The notes: generated from the letters alone by a model not told the origin. Positions 5,864-13,190 are shown, numbered from the stretch's first letter. The stretch is DNA of 24,178 bases from an uncultured Pseudomonadota bacterium (GCA_937996755.1 CALKUS010000070.1:1-24178), one strand, 5' to 3'. Numbers and translations are program-made.

Positions 5864-7512
5864 GGCGCGACCTCGGCGACGGCGACGTTGCCGACCACGT
5901 CCGCGCCCGGCGGATCGAGCAGCGCGAGCTGGTGCTCGTCGCGCGCGTAGACGTCGGGCACGAAACGCAACGTGCCGTCGTCGTCCACCCACGCGGTCTG
6001 GTAGACGATGTGCACCGGCACCTTCTGCGCGAGCGCGACGTGGCGCTCGTTGCCGGATTGCATCGCAGCGGCGATCGCGTCGGTGGTCCACGGAGCTTGC
6101 GAGCCGAGCAGCCATTCGGCGAGCGCCTGCGGTTGCTCGAGGCGCACGCAGCCATGGCTGAACGCGCGCGCATCGCGCGCGAACAAGGCGTCGGCCGGCG
6201 TGTCGTGCAGGTAGACGTCGAAGCGGTTCGGGAACAGGAACTTCACCAGCCCTAGCGCGTTGCCGGCGCCCGGGCGCTGGCGCACGGCCAGCGCCGGATC
6301 GTCGGGGTTGACGCTCCGGGGATCGACCGTCTCGCCGTTGCGCACCAGCTCCATGTTCTGGCGCGCGAGGTAGTCGGGGTCGGAGCGCAGCTTCGGGCGC
6401 ACCTCGTTCGCGAGGATGCTCGGCGGCACGTGCCAGTACGGCGAGAAGACGACCGTCTCCATCGTGTCGCTGAACGTGGGCGTTGCCGTGTTCGGCTTGC
6501 CGGTCACGACGCGCATCGCCACTTCCGTGCGGCCGTGGTCGCGCGCCATCAGCTCGAACGTCGGGATGTTCACCAGCACGTGGCGTTCGCCGAGCTTGCG
6601 CGGCAGCCAGCGCCAGCGCTCCATCGCGAGCTCCACTTCGCGCACGCGGTCGGTTGCCGGCACGGCGAGCGCCGCGAGCGTCGACTTGCCGGGCACGCCG
6701 TCGGCGACGAGGCCGTAGCGGCGCTGCACGCGGCGCACGGCTTCCTGCAGCGGCTCGTCGAGCGTCGTGCCGGTCGCGTGGTCCGCGGCGAGGTCGCCGT
6801 CGGCGACGAGTCGCGCACGCAGCGCCTGCAGCGCCGGGTCGCTGTCGCCCGTCTTCTTCGCGTGCAGCGCCGCGGGCACCGGCAGCCAGCCGCCGTTCGC
6901 CGCCACCGCGCGCAGGTTCGCGAGCGCGGCGCGCAGCCGCAGGTATTGCGCGTGCCGCGGTGCCGCACCGTGCAGGAGCTTCCCGGTGTCGCCGCGCGCC
7001 GCGGCCTGCACGAGGCGGCCGACCGATGCGGCCGCCCGTGCATCGCTCGCCGCGACCCAGTCCTTGCCGAGCGCATCGCGCGGCACGACGCCGTAGGCGA
7101 GGTCGTGCGCGTAGCTCGCGGCGGCATAGGTGAGTCGAACGTCGGCGTCGGCCGCGGCGCGCGGCTCGTAGCGCTTGAACGGCCAGGCGACGCCGGCCGG
7201 TTGCAGTGCGAGTGGTGCGCGCACGTCGTAGCGCGCGGGGTCGAGCGCATCCTCGTCGGCCGTGGCGACGACGCCGGCGAGCGCCTCGCCGGCGCGCGTC
7301 GGGTGCGCCGTGCCGAGCCAGAGCAGCTCGCCACCGTTGCGCGCGTAGGCGATGCGCGTGGCGCGCCACGCGGTCGCGTCGCCCGCCCATTCGGGTTGCG
7401 ACGACAGGCGTTGCGCGAGTGCGCGCTCGAAGTCGGCTTCGTCGACCGGATGCGAGCCGCAAGCGGCCAGCGCGAGTGTGGTGCCGAGCAGCAGCGATCG
7501 GAATGGGTTCAT
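5860..7512 (-). CDS. YcbB/LdtD-like L,D-transpeptidase lipoprotein
   Basis: 550 residues, near the usual length for the LdtD (YcbB) group, which makes 3-3 cross-links in peptidoglycan and supports beta-lactam-independent wall synthesis. The signal peptide ends in a lipobox, LALAAC with Cys18, so it is a predicted lipoprotein, unlike the anchored E. coli enzyme. A scaffold region (about 60-240) is followed by a peptidoglycan-binding segment (about 250-285: LQEAVRRVQRRYGLVADGVP). The YkuD catalytic domain starts at about 310 (HVLVNIPTFELMA) and has VVFSPYWHVPPSI, the inserted capping loop, FPNRFDVYLHDTP, and the nucleophile in FSHGCVRLEQP (Cys455). GAGG lies 8 bases upstream of the ATG. First gene of the three-gene operon; its stop overlaps the next start as GTGA. 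Confidence 0.9.
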   Translation of the reverse strand: MNPFRSLLLGTTLALAACGSHPVDEADFERALAQRLSSQPEWAGDATAWRATRIAYARNGGELLWLGTAHPTRAGEALAGVVATADEDALDPARYDVRAPLALQPAGVAWPFKRYEPRAAADADVRLTYAAASYAHDLAYGVVPRDALGKDWVAASDARAAASVGRLVQAAARGDTGKLLHGAAPRHAQYLRLRAALANLRAVAANGGWLPVPAALHAKKTGDSDPALQALRARLVADGDLAADHATGTTLDEPLQEAVRRVQRRYGLVADGVPGKSTLAALAVPATDRVREVELAMERWRWLPRKLGERHVLVNIPTFELMARDHGRTEVAMRVVTGKPNTATPTFSDTMETVVFSPYWHVPPSILANEVRPKLRSDPDYLARQNMELVRNGETVDPRSVNPDDPALAVRQRPGAGNALGLVKFLFPNRFDVYLHDTPADALFARDARAFSHGCVRLEQPQALAEWLLGSQAPWTTDAIAAAMQSGNERHVALAQKVPVHIVYQTAWVDDDGTLRFVPDVYARDEHQLALLDPPGADVVGNVAVAEVAP

Positions 7513-7659
7513 GCCGGCGCCTCTGCAAGCGTCGTGCCCGCCGTTCCGACACCGACGCCGGCGAGTTCACGACCTGCAATGCGCGGTGCGGCGGGCATTC
7601 AGCGCGACAGCGCCATGGTGGTGTCGAGCGCACCGCGCATCCCGACGAGGAGGCATGCA

Positions 7660-7986
7660 ATGGACACGAAAGCGTTCACCGGCGTGCTCGCCGCCGCGCT
7701 GCTCGCCGCCGGCGCCGTCGTCGTTGCGGGTCGCACGCTCTCGCGGCCCGCGTATGGCGAAGTGCTGAGCGTGCGGCCGCGCGTGGAGGACGTCGTGGCG
7801 GCATGGGGCCCCTCGCGCGACCACGACGTGGAACAGCGCGTCACGGGTTACGAGGTGACCTACCTCGTGGACGGCGATCGCCGGACCGTGGTGCTGGACC
7901 GCGACCCCGGCAGGAAGGTGCGCCTCGCCGAGGTCGATGCGATCGCGGCGCGGGCGCGGCGCGCAGCCGATGTCTCAGCGCTCTGA
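7660..7986 (+). CDS. small envelope protein resembling the C-terminal part of glycine-zipper surface antigens
   Basis: 108 residues from an ATG with a strong GAGGAGG ribosome site 6 bases upstream (7647-7653). The N-terminus is a hydrophobic anchor or signal (FTGVLAAALLAAGAVVVAG). The rest, VLSVRPRVEDV then VTGYEVTYLVDGDRRTVVLD followed by RDPGRKVRL, resembles the C-terminal half of SlyB/Ump1-like 17-kDa surface antigen proteins, where a conserved GYxVxYxxxG...DPGxxxxV block follows the glycine zipper. The glycine-zipper membrane domain itself is absent, so this is either a short family member or a relic. It diverges from the LdtD operon across 147 bases and its 3' end overlaps the convergent TraB/GumN gene by 12 bases. 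The family link is by resemblance only. Confidence 0.65.
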   Translation: MDTKAFTGVLAAALLAAGAVVVAGRTLSRPAYGEVLSVRPRVEDVVAAWGPSRDHDVEQRVTGYEVTYLVDGDRRTVVLDRDPGRKVRLAEVDAIAARARRAADVSAL

Positions 7987-9024
7987 CTCCACGGCCGCTG
8001 CTTCCTCCGCGTCCGCCTCGACGCGCGGCTTCGGCGGCACGATCTCGTAGCCCTTCGCCGCGAGGCGCGCGAGGATGCCGTCGTCGCGCATCACCTGCGA
8101 CATCGGCAGGATGGCGAAGCTCGTCTCGTTCTTCGCGATCGCCTTTTCGGCCGCCTCGAGCCACACCTGCTCGACGCGCTGCCGCAGGTCGGCGAATCCG
8201 CGGTCCTTCGCGAGCTCGCTGCGCAGCACGGCGTCCACGCACGCGCGGATCTGGTCCTGGTACGGCAGGTCGCGCAGCGCCTCGACGTCGCCCGTGGCCC
8301 ACGCGTTCGCCCAACCGCGCATCGCCGTCACGTCGCCTTCCAGGCGCTCGACCGTCAGCCGGAAGCACGCGACGTCGTCGAGCTGCTCGCTGCGGAAATC
8401 CTTCAGCGCGGCGCGCGCCTTCTCGATCCGGATCTCGATGCTGGGCCTGGTGACGGCGACCTTGCTGCGCCGCGCGGCCTTCTTCACGACCGGCAGTACG
8501 CGGTCGTCGAACGACAGCCCGGCCTTGTCGATCGCCTTTTCGAACAGCGCACCCGACGCGAAGATCGGCCTGCGCTTCTCCACGTCGCGGTTGCGCGGCA
8601 GGTACTTCTGCTTGAGCACGGTCCAGCGCGCGTAGTCCTCGGCCGGCACGACGTCCTTCAGCGCCTGCTTGTCGGGGTTGTCGCGCGCCTTCAGCAGCGA
8701 CGGCAGCAGGAACAGCCCGCCGATGATGCCGCCCTTCACCGTGAGCTCGGCGGTCGGCGGATAGATCACTTCCTGCGACTGCGCGATGCGCTCTTCCACT
8801 TCGAGCGATTCCCACTGCATGCGCTTCGGCAACGGCGTCAGCGTGCCCAGCACCCACATCCGATGCCCGTCGCGCTTCACCTGCCACAGGCCGGGTCCGG
8901 GCTGGATGCCGCTCACGACGACTGTTTCGAGCTGTGTCAGCGCGGGCTCGTCGTCGGCACGCACGTCACCCATCGCAAGCGCCGCCGACATCGCCGCGAG
9001 CGCCATCCATCCTGCGTGATGCAT
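7975..9024 (-). CDS. TraB/GumN-family secreted protein with altered active-site motif
   Basis: 349 residues. The N-terminus MHHAGWMALAAMSAALAMGD followed by VRADDEP is a signal peptide. The family core is recognisable: GPGLWQVKRDGHRMWVLGTLTPLP near the mature N-terminus, a helical middle, and a C-terminal AIAKNETSFAILPMSQVMRDDG then ILARLAAKGYEIVPP, matching the RNxxM...GIxxLLxxxGY-like ending of GumN proteins. Canonical members have GTxH, a putative metal or catalytic motif, at the LGTLTPLP position; here the histidine is replaced, so peptidase-like activity is doubtful. The ATG at 9024 has GAGGTGGCGG just upstream. A DDEPALTQLETVVVSG stretch after the signal resembles the short N-terminal motif of TonB-dependent receptors, possibly by chance. 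Function unknown. Confidence 0.75.
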   Translation of the reverse strand: MHHAGWMALAAMSAALAMGDVRADDEPALTQLETVVVSGIQPGPGLWQVKRDGHRMWVLGTLTPLPKRMQWESLEVEERIAQSQEVIYPPTAELTVKGGIIGGLFLLPSLLKARDNPDKQALKDVVPAEDYARWTVLKQKYLPRNRDVEKRRPIFASGALFEKAIDKAGLSFDDRVLPVVKKAARRSKVAVTRPSIEIRIEKARAALKDFRSEQLDDVACFRLTVERLEGDVTAMRGWANAWATGDVEALRDLPYQDQIRACVDAVLRSELAKDRGFADLRQRVEQVWLEAAEKAIAKNETSFAILPMSQVMRDDGILARLAAKGYEIVPPKPRVEADAEEAAAVESER

Positions 9025-9201
9025 CCGCCACCTCGTCCATTCGTGCCGGGGGAGTTTCGCGTGCGCGACGGCCGCGCGCATGGGCCGGTCGTCGTGCGAA
9101 ATGCGGCGCGATGATGGCCGAGTTCGCCTTAACGGCGCGTTGACGCTTGCAAGGAATCGTCCCGCTACGATTCGCCACCCGACCCGGAACCGACCGATCG
9201 C

Positions 9202-9807
9202 GTGCGACGCATTTCCGCACTCGCCACCCTGCTGTTCGCGCTCGTCGGCGCGGACGCCTCCGCCGCCGTGGTGGAGCTGCATGCGAATTCAGGCTTCGAT
9301 CGCGACGTCGCGGGCGCTTCGTTGATCGGCGCGCCGGGCGGCGGAAGCCTCGGCTGGAGTGCGACCGACCTCACGGGCGACGTCGATTCGGGATCGCTCG
9401 TGCTCACCGGGCCGGCCGGCCGCTACAAGGTGCAGCTCTGCCTGCATCCGATGCAGGCCTTCGGATTCGCGCGCAACGTGTACGATTTCGCGGCGCGCGT
9501 GCAGGGCTCCGCACCTGCGTCCGTGAAGACCGAAGGCATCTTCGCGCTCGCAGGCGACCAGGTTAGCGACCTCGCCTGCGAAGGCCCGTGGCTCGCCTAC
9601 CTCGTGCACGCCGGCACATCGTCCGTGCAACAGCCCACGGAGCTGCGCAGCGCCATCGCCGCCACGGCGACGCCACTGCTGCAGGTGCTGCTCACCGTCG
9701 ACAAGGGCGACGCCGGGCCGCTGCTGGTCGACGACTGGTCCGTGCGCGTCGACACCGACGTGATCTTCCGCGACGAGGACCAGCCTGCGACGGGCTTCTC
9801 GCTCTAG
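9202..9807 (+). CDS. secreted protein of unknown family, first of a tandem paralogous pair
   Basis: 201 residues from a GTG; no ATG fits. The N-terminus MRRISALATLLFALVGADAS is a signal peptide, cleaved probably after ASA. The mature protein starts VVELHANSGFDRDV and ends with KGDAGPLLVDDWSVRVDTDV then IFRDEDQPATGFSL. The many short beta-prone stretches (GSLVLTGPAGRYKVQLCL) and two cysteines suggest a periplasmic or extracellular beta-sandwich, but I do not recognise a domain. The downstream gene encodes a clear paralogue with the same start and end motifs. I cannot assign a function. A TTGACG at 9140 and TACGAT at 9166 could be promoter elements, but the 20-base spacer is long. Confidence 0.75.
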   Translation: MRRISALATLLFALVGADASAAVVELHANSGFDRDVAGASLIGAPGGGSLGWSATDLTGDVDSGSLVLTGPAGRYKVQLCLHPMQAFGFARNVYDFAARVQGSAPASVKTEGIFALAGDQVSDLACEGPWLAYLVHAGTSSVQQPTELRSAIAATATPLLQVLLTVDKGDAGPLLVDDWSVRVDTDVIFRDEDQPATGFSL

Positions 9808-9814
9808 GGAACCT

Positions 9815-9826
9815 AGGGAATTCCCT
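9815..9826. promoter_or_regulatory. 12-bp perfect palindrome between the tandem paralogues
   Basis: AGGGAATTCCCT is a perfect palindrome, and CTAGGGAA occurs twice in direct order (9804-9811 and 9813-9820). It lies 7 bases after the first gene's stop and upstream of a weak promoter-like pair (TTGCGC at 9828, TACACT at 9853). It might be an operator or the base of a short hairpin; no binding protein can be named. Confidence 0.3.
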
Positions 9827-9886
9827 GTTGCGCCAAACGCAAGGCGCGGGTTTACACTGGTGTCGACTCGTGACCGGCGGGATCCG

Positions 9887-10474
9887 ATGCGACGTGATTC
9901 GATGTTCGTGGCTTGCTCGCTGCTCGCGTGCGCTCCGGCGGACGCGCGCGTGATCGAGCTGCATCGCAACGCGGGCTTCGATCGCGACATCGACGGCGTG
10001 ACGGTCGTCGCGCCGAGCGGCGGCAGCGCGGCATGGAATGCCGCCGACCTCACGGGCGACGCGAACTCCGGCGCATTGCTGCTGACCGGGCCAGCCGGGC
10101 TCTACCAGCTCAGATTCTGCACGCTGCCGGAGCAGCAACTCAAGCCGATCCGCCAGTTCTACGAATTCTCGGTCCGCGCGTCGGGCGGCGCGGGCTCGTC
10201 GATGCTGCACGAGGGTTTCTTCAACTGGTACAGCGACACCGGGCTGCCCTGCGACGGCGCGCTGATCGGCTGGCTGCGTCGCTACTCGAGCATTTCAGCG
10301 ACCAGCAGCAGCGACGCGTCGATCGCGGCAGGCGCGTGGCCCGGACTCTCGGTAGTCCTGCAGGTCACCAAGGCGGACGCCGGTCCGTTGTTGATCGACG
10401 ACTGGTCCGTGCATGTCGACGAGGACCTGATCTTCCGCGACGACGACCAGCCCGCGACGGTGTTCTCGCTCTAA
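9887..10474 (+). CDS. secreted protein of unknown family, second of a tandem paralogous pair
   Basis: 195 residues from the ATG at 9887 (GGCGGG 5 bases upstream). A GTG at 9860 would add nine residues, but the ATG aligns with the start of the upstream paralogue (MRRDS against MRRIS). A signal peptide (MRRDSMFVACSLLACAPADA) is followed by VIELHRNAGFDRDIDGV. The protein shares with its neighbour the block DLTGDxxSGxLxLTGPAGxY, two cysteines, and a nearly invariant C-terminus: KADAGPLLIDDWSVHVDEDL then IFRDDDQPATVFSL. The middle third is much less similar. This pattern of tight ends and a drifting centre suggests duplication followed by divergence. Function unknown. The stop overlaps the end of the broken minus-strand gene that follows. 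Confidence 0.78.
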   Translation: MRRDSMFVACSLLACAPADARVIELHRNAGFDRDIDGVTVVAPSGGSAAWNAADLTGDANSGALLLTGPAGLYQLRFCTLPEQQLKPIRQFYEFSVRASGGAGSSMLHEGFFNWYSDTGLPCDGALIGWLRRYSSISATSSSDASIAAGAWPGLSVVLQVTKADAGPLLIDDWSVHVDEDLIFRDDDQPATVFSL

Positions 10475-10811
10475 CGGCTCGCGCGGCGAACGCTCTCGGC
10501 GAGCGCGATCGCGCGGCGACCATCGGCGTGCCACCAGCGCACGAGCGCGCTCGCGATACGCTGCGAGCGGCTCACGACCAGCGCCTCACGCGCGGCGCAC
10601 AACCGTCCACCTTCGTGGCGAAGACCGGATCGGCGAAGCGATCCCGGCCCGGGTCGGCCCACTCGCCGTTCAGCGCGGCCGGATGCGCCTGTTCGGCGTC
10701 GACGTCCGTGGCGACGACGTCGCGCGCCCAGCACTCGCTGCCGGGGAAGCCGAACTCGATGTCGGAACGACGAACGAAACGTGAACGCGAGCGGACGTGC
10801 GTGGCGAGCAT
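10471..10811 (-). pseudogene. small hypothetical gene with an apparent one-base frameshift
   Basis: On the minus strand an ATG at 10811, with AGGGA 8 bases upstream, opens a frame of strongly GC3-biased codons (MLATHVRSRSRFVRRSDIEF, then GFPGSECWARDVVATDVDAE, GEWADPGRDRFADPVFATKV) that stops at 10572 after 79 residues. From about 10605 down to the TAG at 10471 a second frame has equally biased codons (CAAREALVVSRSQRIASALV then RWWHADGRRAIALAESVRRA). Joining the two needs a -1 shift near 10595-10605, meaning one base is missing, and would give a protein of about 113 residues. I recognise no family. It could be a true pseudogene, an assembly error, or, less likely, programmed frameshifting. If only the first frame is real, the gene is 10572-10811. 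Confidence 0.5.
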
Positions 10812-10824
10812 GGTGCGGTTCCCT

Positions 10825-10843
10825 GCCGGCCGTCTTGGCCGGC
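10825..10843. other. short hairpin upstream of the broken small gene
   Basis: GCCGGCC (10825-10831) pairs with GGCCGGC (10837-10843) around GTCTT. On the minus strand it sits directly upstream of the AGGGA ribosome site of the gene starting at 10811, so it lies in the leader or the gap. No T-run follows on either strand, so it is not a convincing terminator. Confidence 0.35.
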
Positions 10844-10934
10844 GACGGCGGGAAGATACGCGGACGCGCCCGAAACGGACGTCAAGAATCGGTTTCGATT
10901 TGTGGCGCTGCGCGGCGAGCGCCCACACCGCGGG

Positions 10935-11720
10935 TCACCCGAAGACCACCATGTTCTGTGAACCGAGTGCGACGGGAGAGCCGTCGGGCGCGGAGACGAG
11001 CAACGACTGACTGGTGTAGCCGTCCGCCGCCGCATCGAGCCTGGCGTCGACGCGCCATCCCGACAGTGGCAACGCCGCGAAATCGGTGCGGAGGAAGTCG
11101 AGCATCCAGGTCATCGAGCTGCCCGGGGCGACCTTCGACAGCATCGACAGCGCCACGGGCGGCGCGAAGTCCGCGAACGCGAGCACGTGCGATTCGGTAA
11201 CGGGGCCGCGATCCTTCAGCGCGAGCTCGATCACGTGCTCGCGCGCGGGCGTCCCCGAGAACGGCAACCCGCCGCTGCGCCAGCGCGCGTCGAACTGCTG
11301 CGTGAACGCCGGCGTGATGCCGGGAACCCACGGCATGCGCAGATCGCCGTCCCCCGCTGCGCCGGGCGCGGCCGGCGCGTGCCGCACCACCGATGCGCGC
11401 GCGCTGCCGAAGATTCCGACCGCGAGCAGCAGCACCTGGTCGCCCGCGACGATGCGTGCCTCCACCTGCGTCGCGCTGCCGCCGCGGCGCAACACGGCCG
11501 CACGCGCGCGCACGCCGCCCGCCGGCACCGGCGCGACGAACGTCACCTGCAGCGTGCGCAACGGCAATGCCGCATCGACCTGCGTGCGCATCGCGGCGAC
11601 CGCGATCGCGGCCTGCAGCCCGCCGAACACGCTGCGGCCCTGCAACCACTCTTCGCCCACGTTGGCAACGACATCGTCGCCGTCGCGGTGCATGCCTTCC
11701 ATGACGTCGCTCAGCTGCAT
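10935..11720 (-). CDS. acyl-CoA thioesterase-like (TesB/4HBT_3 double hotdog) protein
   Basis: 261 residues, the length of a two-hotdog thioesterase. It starts MQLSDVMEGMHRDGDDVVAN and VGEEWLQGRSVFGGLQAAIA, where the GxxxFGGxxAA block is the opening of the first hotdog helix. LRTLQVTFVAPVPAGGV is the next hotdog strand pair. The second half has HVLAFADFAPPVAL, MTWMLDFLRTDF and YTSQSLLVSAPDGSPVALGS ending in QNMVVFG, the usual close of TesB-like proteins (S-Q-x-x-x-x). These enzymes hydrolyse acyl-CoA thioesters in the cytoplasm; chain-length preference cannot be read. GGAG lies about 12 bases before the ATG. It is downstream of the exonuclease gene by 86 bases on the same strand, with no obvious functional link. 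Confidence 0.8.
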   Translation of the reverse strand: MQLSDVMEGMHRDGDDVVANVGEEWLQGRSVFGGLQAAIAVAAMRTQVDAALPLRTLQVTFVAPVPAGGVRARAAVLRRGGSATQVEARIVAGDQVLLLAVGIFGSARASVVRHAPAAPGAAGDGDLRMPWVPGITPAFTQQFDARWRSGGLPFSGTPAREHVIELALKDRGPVTESHVLAFADFAPPVALSMLSKVAPGSSMTWMLDFLRTDFAALPLSGWRVDARLDAAADGYTSQSLLVSAPDGSPVALGSQNMVVFG

Positions 11721-11806
11721 CGTCTTGCTCGCTCCGGGGCCCGCGCGGGACGGTAGCAAACGGCGCAGGCGGCCGCGACGGCCGATTCCGACGGCAACGG
11801 GGCGAG

Positions 11807-12655
11807 CTACGCCGCGCGCTTGCGCGGCGTGGCCTTCTTCTTCGCAGGCACGCGCTTCGCCGCGGAGACGGCGAGCTTGCGCGCGTCGAGCTCGATCCAG
11901 GTCGGCGCGTGGTCGCTCGCGCCGGCCTCGCCGCGCACCCAGCGATCGACGCCCGCGGCCACGAGCGTCGGCGCGAGCTCCGCGTTGAGCAGGAGATGGT
12001 CGATGCGCAGGCCGGCATTGCGCTGCCAGTGCTGGCGGAAATAGTCCCAGAACGTGAACACCTTCTCGTCGGGATGCAGCGCGCGCAACGCGTCCACCCA
12101 GCCCTGCTCGAGCAGCCGGAACCAGCACTCGCGCGACGCCGGCTGCAGCAGCGCGTCCTTGCGCCAGGACTTCGGGTCGTAGATGTCGAGCTCGTCGGTG
12201 GGCACCACGTTGTAGTCGCCGCACAGCACCACGGGCTTGCCGCTCCGGTAGAGCTTCTTCGCGTGCGCGATCAGCCGCGCGAACCAGCGCAGCTTGTAGT
12301 CGAACTTCGGGCCGGGCTGCGGATTGCCGTTCGGCAGGTACAGGCAACCGACGACGAGCCCGCCGACGCTGGCCTCGAGGTAGCGACTGTGATCGTCGGA
12401 CGGATCGCCCGGCAGCGCATCGCGGATCGCGACCGGCTGCATGCCGCGCGCGAGGATCGCGACGCCGTTCCACGAGCGCTGCCCGCGCCACACCGCGGAG
12501 TAACCCGCCGCTTCGATCTCCGCGCGCGGGAAGTTCTCGTGCACCGCCTTCAGCTCCTGCAGGCAGGCGATGTCCGGCTGCTCGCGCGCGAGCCAGTCGA
12601 GCAGCCGCGGCAGGCGCGACTTGATGCCGTTGATGTTGTACGTGGCGATGCGCAT
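11807..12655 (-). CDS. xth: exodeoxyribonuclease III (AP endonuclease, ExoA/Xth family)
   Basis: 282 residues. Exonuclease III cleaves 5' of abasic sites and removes nucleotides from 3' ends in base-excision repair. The endonuclease/exonuclease/phosphatase-fold motifs are all present: Asn7 in YNINGIKSR, the metal ligand Glu34 in CLQELK, Tyr in GCLYLPNGN, GDYNVVPTDELDIYDPKSW with Asp147 and Asn149, WDYFRQHWQRNAGLRIDHLL, and the catalytic Asp247-His248 pair in GASDHAPTWIEL. After the core ends at about residue 258 there is a lysine- and arginine-rich tail (KRVPAKKKATPRKRAA) not usual in E. coli Xth, which may increase DNA affinity. The ATG at 12655 matches the family start exactly. Confidence 0.93.
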   Translation of the reverse strand: MRIATYNINGIKSRLPRLLDWLAREQPDIACLQELKAVHENFPRAEIEAAGYSAVWRGQRSWNGVAILARGMQPVAIRDALPGDPSDDHSRYLEASVGGLVVGCLYLPNGNPQPGPKFDYKLRWFARLIAHAKKLYRSGKPVVLCGDYNVVPTDELDIYDPKSWRKDALLQPASRECWFRLLEQGWVDALRALHPDEKVFTFWDYFRQHWQRNAGLRIDHLLLNAELAPTLVAAGVDRWVRGEAGASDHAPTWIELDARKLAVSAAKRVPAKKKATPRKRAA

Positions 12656-12713
12656 GCGTACAGGATAGGCGCAACGCGCGCGCCCGCGGCGTCAACGATT
12701 GCCGCGCGCGCGA

Positions 12714-13190
12714 TCAGTCGCGGGCACGAGCTCGCCAACCGAACAACAGCAGCAGCAGCGCGAGCCAGAAGAACGCCGGTGCGTCGATCGCGGGGATCGA
12801 TACCGTGCCCGCCGGCGCCACGCCGAATGGCACGCGGACGAACGGATAGCAGACGAGCGAGATGCCTTCAGGCTCGTACTGCAGGATGTACTGGCCCGGA
12901 GGCAGCGTCGGCAGCGAGAAGTCGAGGTCGCGCTCGGGCGGGCACGCGGTGACCCGCCAATCCACCCCCTGCACGAAGCGCAGCACGTTGCCTTCCAGCA
13001 CGCTCGTTTCGCCCAGCGTCACGCCGCACTCCGCGGCATGCACACGGACGACGATCGGCTGTCCCGAGACTGCCTGGACGACGCGCGGATCGGAGAGCGG
13101 CGAAACGCCGGGGACGCATTGCGCGACGGCATCGGTCGCGACCGTGACGGTCACGAGGAAGAGGAACAGCGCGAGCATCCGGGGGCGCAT
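12714..13190 (-). CDS. secreted protein with IPTL-CTERM-like C-terminal sorting signal
   Basis: 158 residues. It has a signal peptide (MRPRMLALFLFLVTVTVATD, then AVAQ), four cysteines at 25, 55, 83 and 114 suited to disulfides, and a beta-rich middle (QPIVVRVHAAE, GQYILQYEPEG). The C-terminus is tripartite: a short IPAIDAPAF motif, a hydrophobic helix (FWLALLLLLFGW) and a basic end (RARARD). This layout matches IPTL-CTERM/PEP-CTERM-like surface-sorting tags, in which a membrane protease (exosortase or rhombosortase type) removes the helix. Here IPAI replaces IPTL, so the assignment is by shape. No such protease is encoded in the window. The function of the mature domain is unknown. Confidence 0.65.
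   Translation of the reverse strand: MRPRMLALFLFLVTVTVATDAVAQCVPGVSPLSDPRVVQAVSGQPIVVRVHAAECGVTLGETSVLEGNVLRFVQGVDWRVTACPPERDLDFSLPTLPPGQYILQYEPEGISLVCYPFVRVPFGVAPAGTVSIPAIDAPAFFWLALLLLLFGWRARARD

Noticed and set aside
9140..9171. Sigma-70 promoter TTGACG...TACGAT before the first paralogue
   Set aside because: The spacer is 20 bases, too long for a confident call, so it is only mentioned in the gene entry.
9913..11010. A 365-codon plus-strand frame covering the second paralogue and the frameshifted gene
   Set aside because: It is out of frame with a secreted protein that has a close paralogue next door, and its codon third positions do not show the bias of true genes.
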